Of a stretch of DNA of 64,000 nucleotides, positions 33,827 through 48,508 are shown piece after piece (position 1 is the first letter of the stretch; each line of letters begins with the position of its first letter). Source of the DNA: Datisca glomerata (lineage: Eukaryota; Streptophyta; Magnoliopsida; Cucurbitales; Datiscaceae); the NCBI GenBank assembly GCA_003255025.1, contig QANY01005678.1:777063-841062 (forward strand). The letters are read 5' to 3'. Both the position numbers and the translations under genes were made by a program. The notes below the pieces were generated by a model. That model was not told the origin of the DNA. It made no database searches and saw only the letters and a list, made by a program, of their open reading frames with translations.

Positions 33827-35650
33827 TCAAGGTGTAGAAAGAGGTTTGATGAAGAGATTAGTCAACTGAAGACAAGACTCAACATGCTTGACTTGAAGAT
33901 CCTTTCTAGCCACTTTCTCCTTAACAAAGTGAAAATCAATTCCAATATGTTTAATCCGCGCATGAAAAACAAGATTGGAGGCTAAGGCTATAGAAAAAGT
34001 ATTATCACAGAATAAAGTAGGAGGACGTGACAAATAAAGATGCAAATCATAAAGAAGTTGTCTAATACAACTTAATTCAATAGTAGTATTAGCTAAGGCT
34101 TTGTATTTAGTCTCAGTAAAAGATCTAGCAACAATTGGTTGCTTTTTAGCACACCAAGAAATAGGATTAGATCCTAAAAATATAATAAAACCTGTGGTGG
34201 ATCTTCTATCAGATGGATCTACAACCCAGTCAGCATCACTAAATGAATGAAGCTAAAGAGATCCATGTTTAAACAGATTTCCATGGTCAACAATTCCAGC
34301 AATGTATCTCATAATTCTTTTAACAGCAGAAAAATGTGCAGAAGTTGGAGCATGCATAAATTGGTAGACACGATTAACAGTTAAACTAATATCAAGTCTA
34401 GTAAATGTTAAATACCGTAAAGATCCAACAATTTATTTATATCCAGTGATATCCGATAAGGGAGAGCCAACAGGCTTATATAAAAGGACTTTTGTGGAAC
34501 ATGGAGAATCGCACGGTTTAGAATATACCATACCAGATTTGAGAAGCAAATCAAGAGCATATTTATGTTGGTTAATGAAAATACCATTAGAGGATTTATT
34601 AATTTCAAGACCAAGAAAGTACCTAAGGCTACCAAGATACGTCATGTCAAACTCTATTTTCAATGTGTGAATCAGAGTGTTAATATAGGTGTTATATGTG
34701 CCAATGAGAATGATATCATCAACATAAAGGAGCAAATAGGTAATAGCATGAGAATCAACTTTAACAAACAAGAATGTGTCGGCCTGAGAGGCAACAAAGC
34801 CTATGGTAAGAAGATGAGAAGCAAACCTATCAAACCAGGCTCCAGGGGCATGTTTAAGCTTGTAGAAGGACTTATGTAACATACACGCATAATTAGGATA
34901 AGTAGAACTGACAAATTCAGGAGGTTGTTCCATATAAACCTCCTCTATAAGAAACCATGTACAAATGCATTTTTGACATCTAATTGCCTGAGAGGCTAGT
35001 TAAAGTGAGCAGCAAGCGAGAGAATGATCCTAACAGTTGGCTTTTTAATAACTGGACTAAAAGTATCCGTGTAATCTAAGCCTTCCTCTTGATGAAAACA
35101 TTTTGGTAACAAGTCTAGTCTTGTGCCTACTATGCTACCATCAGGGTTGTATTTAAATCTATACACTCAATTAACCTCCCTAAGTTCTTATTTCTAGGTA
35201 AATGAACCAAAGACCAAGTCTTTTGATCCTTCAAAGCTTTAAATTCTTCTTGCATGGCTTTAATCCAAGTAGGATGTTTAGAGACAGAACTAAAGCAAGA
35301 TGGCTCAAAAGACTTTAGATAAATGTGAAGCAACTAAAGTTTTTCTCTTAAAGATTCAAGACTTCGATCTAGTCTGTATAGTGTGCTTATTTATGGAAGA
35401 TTCTGTGTTGCCAGTGTGTGCAAGTAGTAAAGAAGAAGAGATAGACTCAACATTAATATCACTAGTTAATTTGTCATAAATATTAGGATATTCAATGTCA
35501 GAAATAGAATTCAAATTTGAAGATTCAGAACTAAGCAGATGTTTATCAAAAACAGAAACATCAAATGCAACCTGCTTATCGGATGCGGTTTGATTAAGAG
35601 TGACATTATCACAATTGTTATGTTTTTTCTTGAGAAACAGTAGTGATAGC
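33827..35650 (-). pseudogene. Copia 2 reverse transcriptase and RNase H
   Basis: RT start at 35,130-35,333 (HPTWIKAMQEEFKALKDQKTW), interrupted near 35,100. The palm lies in the 166-codon frame 34,433-34,933 with FYKLKHAPGAWFDRF and an intact YVDD box at about 34,715-34,726 (LLLYVDDIILIG). Thumb and RNase H continue to 33,827 (LFCDNTFSIALASN; IKHIGIDFHFVKEKV). Several frame changes and stops (e.g. near 34,430 and 34,250) break it. The segment 35,356-35,652 is the acidic linker between integrase and RT. Confidence 0.85.
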
Positions 35651-35799
35651 ATGATTTTGATCTATACAAGATTTAGCAACAAGATGCACAACAAACTGAA
35701 TAGTAGCATCATTTATAATAGGGAGAATCAAAGAATTACTTTGAGGTTTAGGCAAAACACTAGCTGTATCAGAATTGAAAGAGGACTTTTCAAGTAACC

Positions 35800-36720
35800 T
35801 TTTGTAGGGAAACACTTTCTCATAAAAAAAACATGTCTAGAAGTATAAGACCTTTTAGAGATAGGATCATAACATATATATCCCTTGAACTCCAAAGCAT
35901 AACCAAGAAAAATACATTCAATGGTTTTGGGTTAAAGTTTGTTTGAGTTATAAGGTTTTAGGCATGGATAACATGCACACCCAAAGATCTTGAGATGATT
36001 ATAGTTAGGGATCTTGTTAAAAAGAACTTCAAAGGGAGATGTATTACCAAGAATAGGTGTAGGCATGCGGTTTATCAAGAAAACAGCAAAAGAAAATGCA
36101 TTAAACCAAAACTGAGAAGAGGTAAGGATGCAGAATTAAGTCATGCCAAAGTAGTTTCTACAAGATGTCTATGCTTTCTTTCAACTATATCATTTTGTTC
36201 ACGAATGTATGGACAAGATTTTTGATGATATATGCCATTCTTATTAAAGAAAGATTCAAAGGCAAGATTAATGAAACCACCACCTCCATTAGTTCTTAGA
36301 TTCTTAATTTTGACAAAAAAATAAATTCTCAACAAAAGGTTTAAATTTTTGAAAGATAGAGAAAATCTCATATTTTAGAGTCATGTGAAACAACCAAGTA
36401 TACCTAGACATATCATCAACAAAGGACACATAATATCTATAACCCTTAATAGAAAAAAAATGGAGAAGGCCTCAATACATCAGTGTGTATAATGTTCAAA
36501 GGAGTGCAAGCTTGAGATTGAGATAAAGGAAATGGAAGCTTTGACATTTTACTCACAAGATGACTAGTATATATGTAGTTTTTATTGTCAATAGAAAAAT
36601 CAGAGGTACATTTCATTTTAGATTTATTCAAGATACTACTAATTACATAATTGGAGGCATGACCAAGCCTATTATGTAACACTAAGTTAGAAATTTTGGA
36701 TCCTAGAAAAGCAACAGAAA
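35800..36720 (-). pseudogene. Copia 2 GAG-pre-integrase and integrase
   Basis: GAG-pre-integrase (LHNRLGHASNYVI) and the integrase zinc region lie in 36,446-36,682. The catalytic core end with the third acidic residue (SCPYIREQNDIVERKHRHLVE) is in 36,141-36,371, with a frame change between. The integrase C-terminal region continues with stops toward 35,800. Confidence 0.82.
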
Positions 36721-36805
36721 AAGGCAGTTTAACATTCTTTTAAAGAACAAACACGACAGAACCGATTGGATAAAATCCATTTTTACTGGGGCCTCTGTAA
36801 AGAAT

Positions 36806-37240
36806 TTAACTTGTGGACTTGTCCTGAATTAAGAAATAAGATTCATTAAAGAAGAAAGTACAATGATTATCTTTGCAACATTTATAAACATAGAGTAAGT
36901 TAACAGATAAATCAGGCACACAAAATAGGTTTGATAAAGAAAATGAATGAAAAGGAGTAGATAGGGTACGTGAACTAGTGTGTGTTATGGGCAAAGTGTT
37001 ACCATTTCCAATAGCCACATTGTCTTCTCCATTATAATCAGAAGGGGATACCAAGTTGTTTAAATCTGGAGTTAAATGTGAGTTGCAGCCGATATCCGAG
37101 AGCCAAACTTGGGAATCTTGATTGGTGTTTTGAGAGACCATTGAGGTAATAGCAGTAAGACTTAAGGGAGGATTTTTACCTTGGTAAGAGTAGTTCATCC
37201 TAGGATAGCAATCAACTGCTAAGTGCCCTGGTTTCTAGCG
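36806..37240 (-). pseudogene. Copia 2 zinc knuckle and protease
   Basis: The frame 36,806-37,198 carries the protease region VWLSDIGCNSHLTPDL; the usual D-S/T-G catalytic triplet reads D-I-G, which should abolish activity. Just upstream (about 37,200-37,250) the knuckle has lost a cysteine and contains a stop. Confidence 0.78.
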
Positions 37241-37425
37241 AATTTGACACTGAATTATTGCTTCTGAATTTGATTTTGGACTGAATTTGATTTTAGAGTG
37301 CAAAGAATTGATGGAGATTCGTTAGTGAATTGATTAGATGAATTACTTCCCTTTTCAGAGTTATATCTACCAGGATTGGATCTTCCCCCTCTAAATTGTC
37401 TGAACCATCTTCCACGATTACATCC

Positions 37426-38270
37426 TCAGTTCAGATTAAAGTCATGGGCAGCAATAAGAGCGGTGTTTTGGAAGAGATTTTTGTGTTGTTTGTTTTGGGC
37501 TTCAAGGAATTTTTCTTCATATTTCAGAAGGACATGCAACTCCTCTAAAGTCATAGGCTCGGCCATAGTTCTGATTGAGGTTCGGATGACATTGTATACA
37601 CTTGGAAGGACATTAATGGTGAAGATTAAAATATCTTCATCTTCTAGATTTACAGAGACAACAACTAATTTATCGATCATCTCCTTAATTCTTAGAATTT
37701 AAGTATCAATACTCGCATTCGCCTTCTTTGAAACGGATTGAATATCGGATTTTAATTGCAAGATGTTGGTTCTTGAAATTGAAGAGTACATTTTCTCAAT
37801 AGAATTCTAAACTTCCTTAGAAGTACTACATCCGACGACATAGGATAGGGCAATTGGTGTAAGGGTGGTGTTGATCAAGGTGATGAGCACCTAATCTTGA
37901 TCTATCCAGAGAATGAATCTTGGATTAACGATGGTATGACCATTTTTTACTGTGAGAAATTGATATGGGCAAGGTGTGGAGCCATCGACGAAGCCAAAGA
38001 CAGAGTGGGCCTTGAGAATGGAGGAGAGCTGGTATTTCCACAATATAAGTTTGATGAGTCGAGTCTGATGGATACAAGATTACAGATATTTAACAGCAGA
38101 GACATAGGGGATTGAAGCGGAATATCGGTCCCATTGGTAACATAGGAAGAAGCAAGAATGGGTTGATTTTGAATCTGGGTTTGACTGGGATTCTGTTTAG
38201 AAGTAGGGGTGCGAGCAGGTGGAAGATCATGAGACTCAGATTGAGATGTAGTGGTAGAGTCTTCAGCCAT
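37426..38270 (-). pseudogene. Copia 2 gag
   Basis: The ATG at 38,270 (MAEDSTTTSQSESHDLP) lies about 17 bp after the primer site and opens a 107-codon frame. The UBN2-type capsid continues at 37,426-37,680 (LPSVYNVIRTSIRT ... LEELHVLLKYEEK) after a disrupted middle part. The start choice follows from its position right after the primer site. Confidence 0.8.
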
Positions 38271-38286
38271 GGACGTGAGTCACTTA

Positions 38287-38300
38287 TGGCTCTGATACCA
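38287..38300 (-). promoter_or_regulatory. Copia 2 primer-binding site
   Basis: Minus strand TGGTATCAGAGCCA directly abuts the inner end of the 5' LTR at 38,301. Confidence 0.88.
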
Positions 38301-38459
38301 TGAAAAGAATTTGACAGAAGGAGAAACTGGAGTAGTAAGCAAGAAGAGAAGAAGAAGGGAAAGAAAACGAGAAAGAGAGAAGAAAGAAATCCTTTTTTAT
38401 TAACCGTAAACAGAGAAGTACACAGAGTATATATAAGGCTAACAGAAGTTGGTCCAACA
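38301..38459 (-). repeat. Copia 2 5' LTR, outer end truncated
   Basis: 159 bp, partner of 33,491-33,722. Homology stops at TGTTGGACCAAC (38,459), where the other LTR continues another 71 bp. Beyond 38,459 the text is unrelated. Confidence 0.82.
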
Positions 38460-39469
38460 CGTATTTAATCATGACATCATACGACTTCATTACAGCTCTG
38501 ATGCCGAATCAACTCTCGATTCATGTGCGCTACATTTTCTGTTAGTACAAATAAACTTTTATATTTCACGGTCCATAGAATATGTTAACATATTACCCTT
38601 CGTGAATATGAGTAACAAGAACGAGATGTAAAATTATCATTTTATCATTCTAGTTATTATTTTCTTAACTCTTTTATTAAATGTGAATAAGAAAGATATA
38701 ACAATAAATTCTCTCGTACAATTCACCATATCTTATTCAATAATTCATTTCATCGAATATTGGACCAAATTAATTTATTCACACATCCATCAATAAAGCA
38801 TAAGGTGATATTGTTGCATTTGCAACCTCATCACGAATTTTCATATATATGAATCACGCAATTCTAACATAGTTTAATCACGATCCAAATAGCTGAAGTA
38901 TTGTCCGGCAATTCAAACTCACTCATTTGGCATATCAAAGTTCGCAAGTAACTAAGTCAAGCTTCGCATTCACTTCAGGATGAAGATAATTATGAAAATA
39001 CCCTTAAAGTGTAACAATTAGATTTGAGTTAGATAAAGGGTTTTGCTATAAATTAATTTATTATTGGTCTATTCAACATGCTCCATAATATGTATAGGTC
39101 AACCGTCAGAGTGTCCACTCCCAAGCCCCAAGACCGACATCTTTTGGTTCAACCTAACAGTCGTAATCGGACTCAATTGCCCAGTTGATCCTTAGACTGT
39201 GAATAACGTTCTGAATTATTTCAGAATAGTTTGTCTAGAAGACACATCTGAATTATTTCAGAATAGTTTGTCTAGAAGACTCATCTGTTTTTACTCTTTT
39301 TACTTTGACAATAATTCTAGGATATGAGTAAATTATAAACACAATTTAATTAATAGAAAATTTTTAATTCATTTATTAGATTCAGTAATACAAAATGTCT
39401 GAGAAATAATTAATACTCATAAATAGTTATAACATCCTATTTTTTAGACATAATTTCAACAACAAAAAA
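38460..39469. other. AT-rich spacer without a gene
   Basis: No coding region supported. A 37-bp direct duplication (CTGAATTATTTCAGAATAGT ...) occurs at about 39,211-39,247 and 39,249-39,285. Nothing else recognised. Confidence 0.5.
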
Positions 39470-40162
39470 AGTGTTTGGTTCAATTGTAATAATTTTTTCA
39501 GTGTAGGTATTAAAAGTAAATGTGTTAAAATATAATATTTTATTTATATTTTGAAGAGATAACTGTAAATTTTAAAAATTAAAAATGATGGACTGACGTC
39601 AAATGATGAGTCGTCGTCATTAGTGAGATCTAAAAGTATTTTTGTTTACAAGCTTGTATCGATGAGTAATTTATAAAAATATAAATCTGAATAATGATCT
39701 TTAGAACTTTACACTTCAGTTTTTTAAAATGCCAAATCTACTCCACTAACCCTCCACTTTTAACCATTTTGACTATTTAAAATGTTTAAGTAATTTATAA
39801 TATAAATAATTACTTAAAAGATAAATAAAATAATTAATTTAGGATGTCTTACTGTATTTATTGATTTCTATCTTCAATCTTAAATAAAAAAATTATTTGA
39901 AATGATTAAATACTAATAAAAAATAACTACATGAACCATTCAATTTATTTTCTCTAACTTTAGTTTTTTTTTATTAAGAGAGAGTGGGATACAACATTCA
40001 TTGATCTTGAAGTTAGAAATCTTACTTATAATCAATTGACTTGAAATACCTGATTTTTCTCTTAAACTTTGATTTGACTACGGAAAACATAGTTATGACG
40101 AATTTCTTCAAGTGTTCAAAATAGTTATAACGAATTTCTTAGAAAATTACTTAATATGACTA
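39470..40162 (-). repeat. LCB2 upstream block, copy 1
   Basis: Block of about 690 bp (GTGTTTGGTTCA ... GTTTACAAGCTTGTATC ... AATTACTTAATATGACTA) that recurs at 40,630-41,235 and 59,762-60,362. In all three places it lies on the promoter-distal side of an LCB2 exon-1/leader copy, or would if the neighbouring copy were present. AT-rich, no ORF. Confidence 0.8.
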
Positions 40163-40288
40163 CTGAAGATTGCTAGAGTGCCACCAATCGAAGATCTTTC
40201 TGAAAAAGTCGCGGAATTGGCCGAAAGCGAAGAGCATGCCATAGCTAAAGTAGGTGTTTAGAGCGGTCAAATACGGAATCGTAATCAT
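40163..40288 (-). pseudogene. Isolated copy of LCB2 exon 1 (42 codons, open)
   Basis: Reads on the minus strand from ATG at 40,288 through 42 codons (MITIPYLTALNTYFSYGMLF ...) to the Q codon that ends exon 1 in the intact gene. The next codon is TAG because the homology stops exactly at the exon/intron boundary and no GT donor follows. Only about two residues differ from the functional exon 1 (45,410-45,535). About 330 bp of LCB2 leader and promoter are also duplicated beside it (40,289-40,625). It could be transcribed as a mini-gene encoding the N-terminal hydrophobic segment alone, but there is no evidence of expression. Confidence 0.75.
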
Positions 40289-40625
40289 TTGGATCTGTAT
40301 TTGCAACAAATTCTAAAGCTTTTCAATAATGGACGGATCTGGAGGGATGAAGACGATTGAAATGGGAGGAGGCCAAAAATTCGATGGAGAATTTCGGAAA
40401 ATAAGACGATCTTGTGAAGAAAACTAAGAATAATAAATAAAAATCACTTGAATTTCAAGTAAAAAGAGAGGGATCGGGAATGTCGATTGTCCAATCCTCT
40501 TGATGCGGTTTAGTTTTTGTATATTAAAATTACCATTACTCATATATCATGAAGATTTGTTCTTATGCGTGGAGAAGTCCAGCCAAGCCAAACCAGACCA
40601 ATGGCCAATAGATTTTGATGTTAAA
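40289..40625 (-). promoter_or_regulatory. Duplicated LCB2 leader and promoter region
   Basis: Matches 47,168-47,370 plus 48,463-48,508 (the intact gene's displaced upstream region) and 60,494-60,605. Landmarks: AAGCTTTTCAATAATGG, GATCTGGAGGG, TCACTTGAATTTCAAGTAAA, and a CCAAT on either strand near 40,492. Here it is uninterrupted by transposons, so it shows the ancestral upstream sequence. Confidence 0.7.
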
Positions 40626-40629
40626 AAAA

Positions 40630-41235
40630 GGGTGTTTGGTTCATTGTAAAAAATTTTAAGCATAGGTATTAAAGAGTAAATGAAAAATATAATATTTTAT
40701 TTATATTTTGAAAAGATAACATGAAACTTTAAAATAAAAACCGATGTAGCCCAGACCAAATGATCAATCATCATCATTAGTGAGTCTAGAAGTGTTTTTG
40801 TTTACAAGCTTGAATCCAATGTGTGATTCACAAAAATATAGTTCTCGATAATGATCTTCAGAATTTTATACTCACTTTTTTAAAAGAACAAATCTACTCC
40901 AATGACCCTTCACTTTTAATGGTTTTAATTATTAAAAATTTAATTTATTATTTGAAAAATTCAAATAATTTATAATATAAATAATTATTTAATAACTTTT
41001 ATAATATAAATGATTACTTGATGGGTTAAATAATCATAAAAATTACTTCAACCATTTATTTTATTTTTATAATATAAATAATTACTTAATAGGTTAAATA
41101 GTCATAAAAACTACTTGAATCATTCATTTTATTTTCTCCAAACTTTAATTTGATTACTGAAAACATGTAAATAATTATTTCAAGAGTTTAAATAATTATA
41201 ACAAATTTTTTTAAAAATTACTTAATATGACTCTT
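40630..41235 (-). repeat. LCB2 upstream block, copy 2
   Basis: Homologous to 39,470-40,162 and 59,762-60,362, more diverged, with an internal 60-bp repetition (TATAATATAAATAATTACTT type). Ends AATTACTTAATATGACT next to the 3' side of the intact LCB2 gene. Confidence 0.75.
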
Positions 41236-41239
41236 GGTA

Positions 41240-41621
41240 TGAGAGACTTGGGTGATAAGGTCATTTTGTATTTGGGTCATGGAGAAATGGTAAGTCAGGG
41301 ATGTAGAATTCTTAGTCAATATCTATAGTATAAGGAAATGGAACTATAAGGGAGAAATATTTTTGAACGAAAACTGTTATCACTATTTCATGAAATTCTT
41401 CAATTGTCCTATATACATGTTAAGATTAAATATTAATAATTTCAAATTGTGTTATTACACCACATTATGGAAGACATCACGTATTCTTGAGTCAGACTTG
41501 GCAAAACAGAGTGGCTAAGAAAATACTCAGTGACCGTTTCAAAGAAGGAACTGCTTGATTACAAATACCTATTTAATAGCCCCTTTAGGCTAACTTCTCT
41601 TGGAACCCATTAGTAGATTCT
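41240..41621 (-). other. 3' flank and probable 3' UTR of LCB2
   Basis: Non-coding sequence immediately after the LCB2 stop codon. No certain polyadenylation signal was chosen; AT-rich candidates exist near 41,410-41,450. Confidence 0.4.
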
Positions 41622-45535
<3,914 letters not shown>

Positions 45536-45562
45536 TTGGAGCTGTATTTGCAGCAAATTCTA

Positions 45563-47158
45563 GAGAAATGGTCATGGAAGGACCCCTTAGAGAGATTTTA
45601 ACAAAATAAAGACCCACAGGGAGATTTTAACGAAATAAAGAACATTGGGAGGGATTTGTGGCTTTTCTTAAGGAGGTAAAGACAGATTTACCCTTTATAG
45701 TGAAAACGTTCAAATTGAGTCCCTTCTTTCTCTGCGAAAAAAGCCAAAAATACAGAATTGGTAAGATTAACTCTACAGAGAGCCAAAAACACTTAAAAAA
45801 GAATGGAGTCTTTATTTTTTTTTTATCGGTAAGGAATGGAGTCTTTATATCATTATTTTCTTTTAGAATAGGCTCTTTGTAGAAATTTCTCGGAAGGAAG
45901 AGAATTTCGAGCCAAAGGCCCTTCAGAAACAAAAAAAACGATATTAAGACCCATATAATTGTTTAACAATTTTTAGCTTAATTGAGAAATTGAAAGACTT
46001 ATTTGTCCTTTCTCTCTCATAATTAGTTAATTCGGGTACGGCAGAAATACATAGTACTATTTAGTAAGTATAATTCGAGAATTAAATGGTAAAAAGTTTG
46101 GTAAAAATTCAATCAATAATCCACGGTACGTAAAAAATAGGATACGAGAATTAAATGGGTATTATATGTTTCATTTGAAAAATACAGCATTAAGTATTCA
46201 GCTATAAAATTCACAAATATATATATATATATATATCAATTTAACAATATATTACAAATACAAAAATAAATGTGGATATTTATTATTTTTTAATACTCTA
46301 GTAAAATGTTTATCAACTAAGTTAAACATAATTAAAAGACTAAAATAATGACATGTTAAACATAAATAAATGTAGAAATTGAAACAATTATGTCATTGAT
46401 AAGGAAAATCTTACAAGAAAAAGAACTACTTTAAGCTATCCCACATCTAAAATCAGACATAAGGAAACAAATGTGCTTACTTTTTGCTAACCCAAATTCC
46501 CACATCGGAAATCAACGAGGCAAGGTGAGAATTTCCTATAAAAGGGTGCATATGTGTTGGTCATGGTGTAGCAGGTGTTAATTTTAACACAACACTACTA
46601 GACCATGGTTTAGTGTAATTTTCTGGCTAGATCGTGGTCTAGCGAACTCATATTGTTCTATCTCTATTTCTTGCAAGATCATGGTCTAACAGTATGTTTA
46701 TGCTAGATCATGGTCTAACAGTATGTTAATGCTAGATCATGGTCTAAGAGTATGTTTATGCAAGATCATGGTCTAACAGTATGGTTACGCTAGATCATGG
46801 TCTAACAGTATGTTTATGCGGTCTAACAGTATGTTTATGCGTCTAACAGTATGTTTATGCGTCTAACAGTATGTTTATGCGGTCTAACAGTATGTTTATG
46901 CGGTCTAACAGTATGTTTATGCTAGATCATGGTCTAGCAAGTGTTAATTTTAAAGCAATACCGCCTACAATACCGCTAGGCCACAGTCTAACATAATATT
47001 TTTTGTTAGACCGTGGTCTAGCGGCCTGATATGGGTTTTTAAATTGAAAGAGTAAGATTGACTATTAGCTCTACAAAAAAGTCAACAATATTTAAAAAAG
47101 GAAGGGGGTCTTTATATCATTATTTTCTTTTAGAAAAGGTTGTTTATAAAAATTTCTC
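45563..47158. mobile_element. 1.6-kb MULE-like insertion in the LCB2 leader
   Basis: Bounded by a perfect 9-bp duplication CAAATTCTA (45,554-45,562 and 47,159-47,167). 9 bp is the MULE signature. The other LCB2 leader copies read uninterrupted through this point (GCAAATTCTAAAGCTTTT at about 40,308). Inverted ends are short (GAGAAAT... / ...ATTTCTC). About 110-140 bp of the right end (47,045-47,158) recur directly inside at 45,755-45,895, suggesting an internal rearrangement or nested relatives. No transposase. Contains a minisatellite and a small (AT)n tract (46,218-46,236). Confidence 0.85.
46610..46935. repeat. Minisatellite GTCTAACAGTATGTTTATGC in the leader insertion
   Basis: About ten units of two related lengths: a 30-bp form (CTAGATCATGGTCTAACAGT-ATGTTTATG) and, at 46,800-46,920, a trimmed 19-20-bp form lacking TAGATCATG. 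The two forms lie in separate runs, suggesting a deletion in one unit followed by local amplification. Confidence 0.85.
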
Positions 47159-47167
47159 CAAATTCTA

Positions 47168-47370
47168 AAGCTTTTCAATAATGGCCAGATCTGGAGGGCT
47201 AAAGATGATTGGAATGAGAGGAGGCTACAAATTCAAGGGAGAATTTCGAAAAATAAAACGATCTATGAAGAAATTGAGAAAAATAAATAAAAATCACTTG
47301 AATTTCAAGTAAAAAGAGAGGGATTGGGAATGTCGATTGCCCAATACTCTTTTGTATATTAAAATTACTA
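47168..47370 (-). promoter_or_regulatory. Displaced LCB2 leader and promoter, proximal part
   Basis: Homologous to 40,305-40,530. In the ancestral arrangement this joined directly to 45,562. It continues at 48,463 after the next transposon. Presumed to hold the original transcription start of LCB2, which is now at least 1.6 kb from the ATG. Confidence 0.65.
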
Positions 47371-48453
47371 GGGAAAATTACAAATTAGTCCCTCGAGCTA
47401 TCAAGTTGTTGACATTTATAACCCTGAACTATTATTTCTATCATTTATAACCTTCAACTTTTCATTTGCCGTCAAATATAACCTTTCATCCATTAATCGT
47501 TATATATATGTTAGTTTAGTGTAAAACGACGTAGTTTTAAAATATAAAATTATAAACCCACCCCCATCAATACTACGTCGTTTTAGGTCCAAATTTTTCT
47601 CAAACTTAACAAACCCCTTTCTTCTTCGTGAACCCACTCCAACCCCTTTCATAACCTCCATAGCCTCACCGCATCACCTCTTCTATTCCTCCCTAAACCG
47701 CAGTTCTTCGTCGTGAATCTCCATAACCACACCGCAGCTCTTTGTCGTGAACCTCCATAACCACCACAGCTCTTTGTCGTGACTCTCCATAATTGCCGCA
47801 GCTCTTCGTCTTCTTCAAGATGAAATTTCAGCTCTCGTCTTCTTTAGATCTGTATTTTTATGGATCTCGTGATATTTCACATCTGTATTTTTGTTATGCA
47901 TTTATTGATCACATTAAATTGCAGCACATCCGGTCAATTTTTGGGCATGTTCTTCTTGTGTTTATCGTACAACTTTGTTCTGTATTTTTATGGGTTCCAT
48001 TTGGTCACTAACATTTACCAAGTCTAAAATCAATTCCATTTGCTTCCTTGAGCTCGAAAATGGTCAAGCGATTAGCGAAGATTTTTATTCTATTTTCTTT
48101 GATCTAGATCGCCGACAACTCAGCAATGGTTTTACGCGGTCTTTCTTAGAGGTTGAGGAAAGGAATCATCAACGTGCTAGACCTGCGGGTATGGAGGTTC
48201 ACGACGAGTTGGACCTGCGGTTATGGAGGTTCATGATGGAGGTTTACTAGGTTTGAGAATAAATTAGACCCAAAATGATGTAGTATTGATGGGGTGGGTT
48301 TAGAATTTTAATATTTCAAAACCACATCGTTTTACACTAAACTAACAAATATATAATGGTTGGATGGAAGGTTATATTTGACGGCAAATGAAAAGTTAAA
48401 GGTTATAAATGACAGCAACTTGATAATTCGAGGGACTAATTTGTAGTTTTCCC
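47371..48453. mobile_element. 1.08-kb MULE with long inverted ends
   Basis: Perfect 9-bp duplication AAATTACTA (47,362-47,370 and 48,454-48,462) and long inverted ends of about 200 bp beginning GGGAAAATTACAAATTAGTC (left) and GGGAAAACTACAAATTAGTC (right, reversed). The ends also share the ACGACGTAGTTTTA-type block. The interior (47,630-48,240) is pyrimidine-rich on one side, with three imperfect ACCGCAGCTCTTTGTCGTGA units at 47,699-47,815 that recur inverted near 48,185-48,235. Two short frames (47,793-48,011; 47,975-48,250) could derive from a captured gene fragment but are unrecognised. Confidence 0.9.
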
Positions 48454-48462
48454 AAATTACTA

Positions 48463-48508
48463 TTATTCATACATTATGTAGATTTGTTCCTATGCTTGGA
48501 AAAGTCTA
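48463..48508 (-). promoter_or_regulatory. Displaced LCB2 promoter, distal part
   Basis: Matches 40,533-40,580 (TTATTCATACATTATGTAGA / TTACTCATATATCATGAAGA). It is interrupted by the large nested insertion and resumes at 59,709 (GTCCAGTCAAGCGAAGCC). Confidence 0.6.

Larger units (their letters stand above)
33491..38459 (-). mobile_element. Ty1/copia LTR retrotransposon, Copia 2
   Basis: Minus-strand element of about 5 kb. The 5' LTR (38,301-38,459) is followed by the initiator tRNA-Met primer site. Gag, protease, integrase, reverse transcriptase and RNase H follow in copia order down to a purine tract and the 3' LTR (33,491-33,722). The 5' LTR lacks about 70 bp at its outer edge compared with the 3' LTR. 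No target duplication could be matched, consistent with loss of the outer end. Frames are broken in many places, but the YVDD box is intact. Confidence 0.9.
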
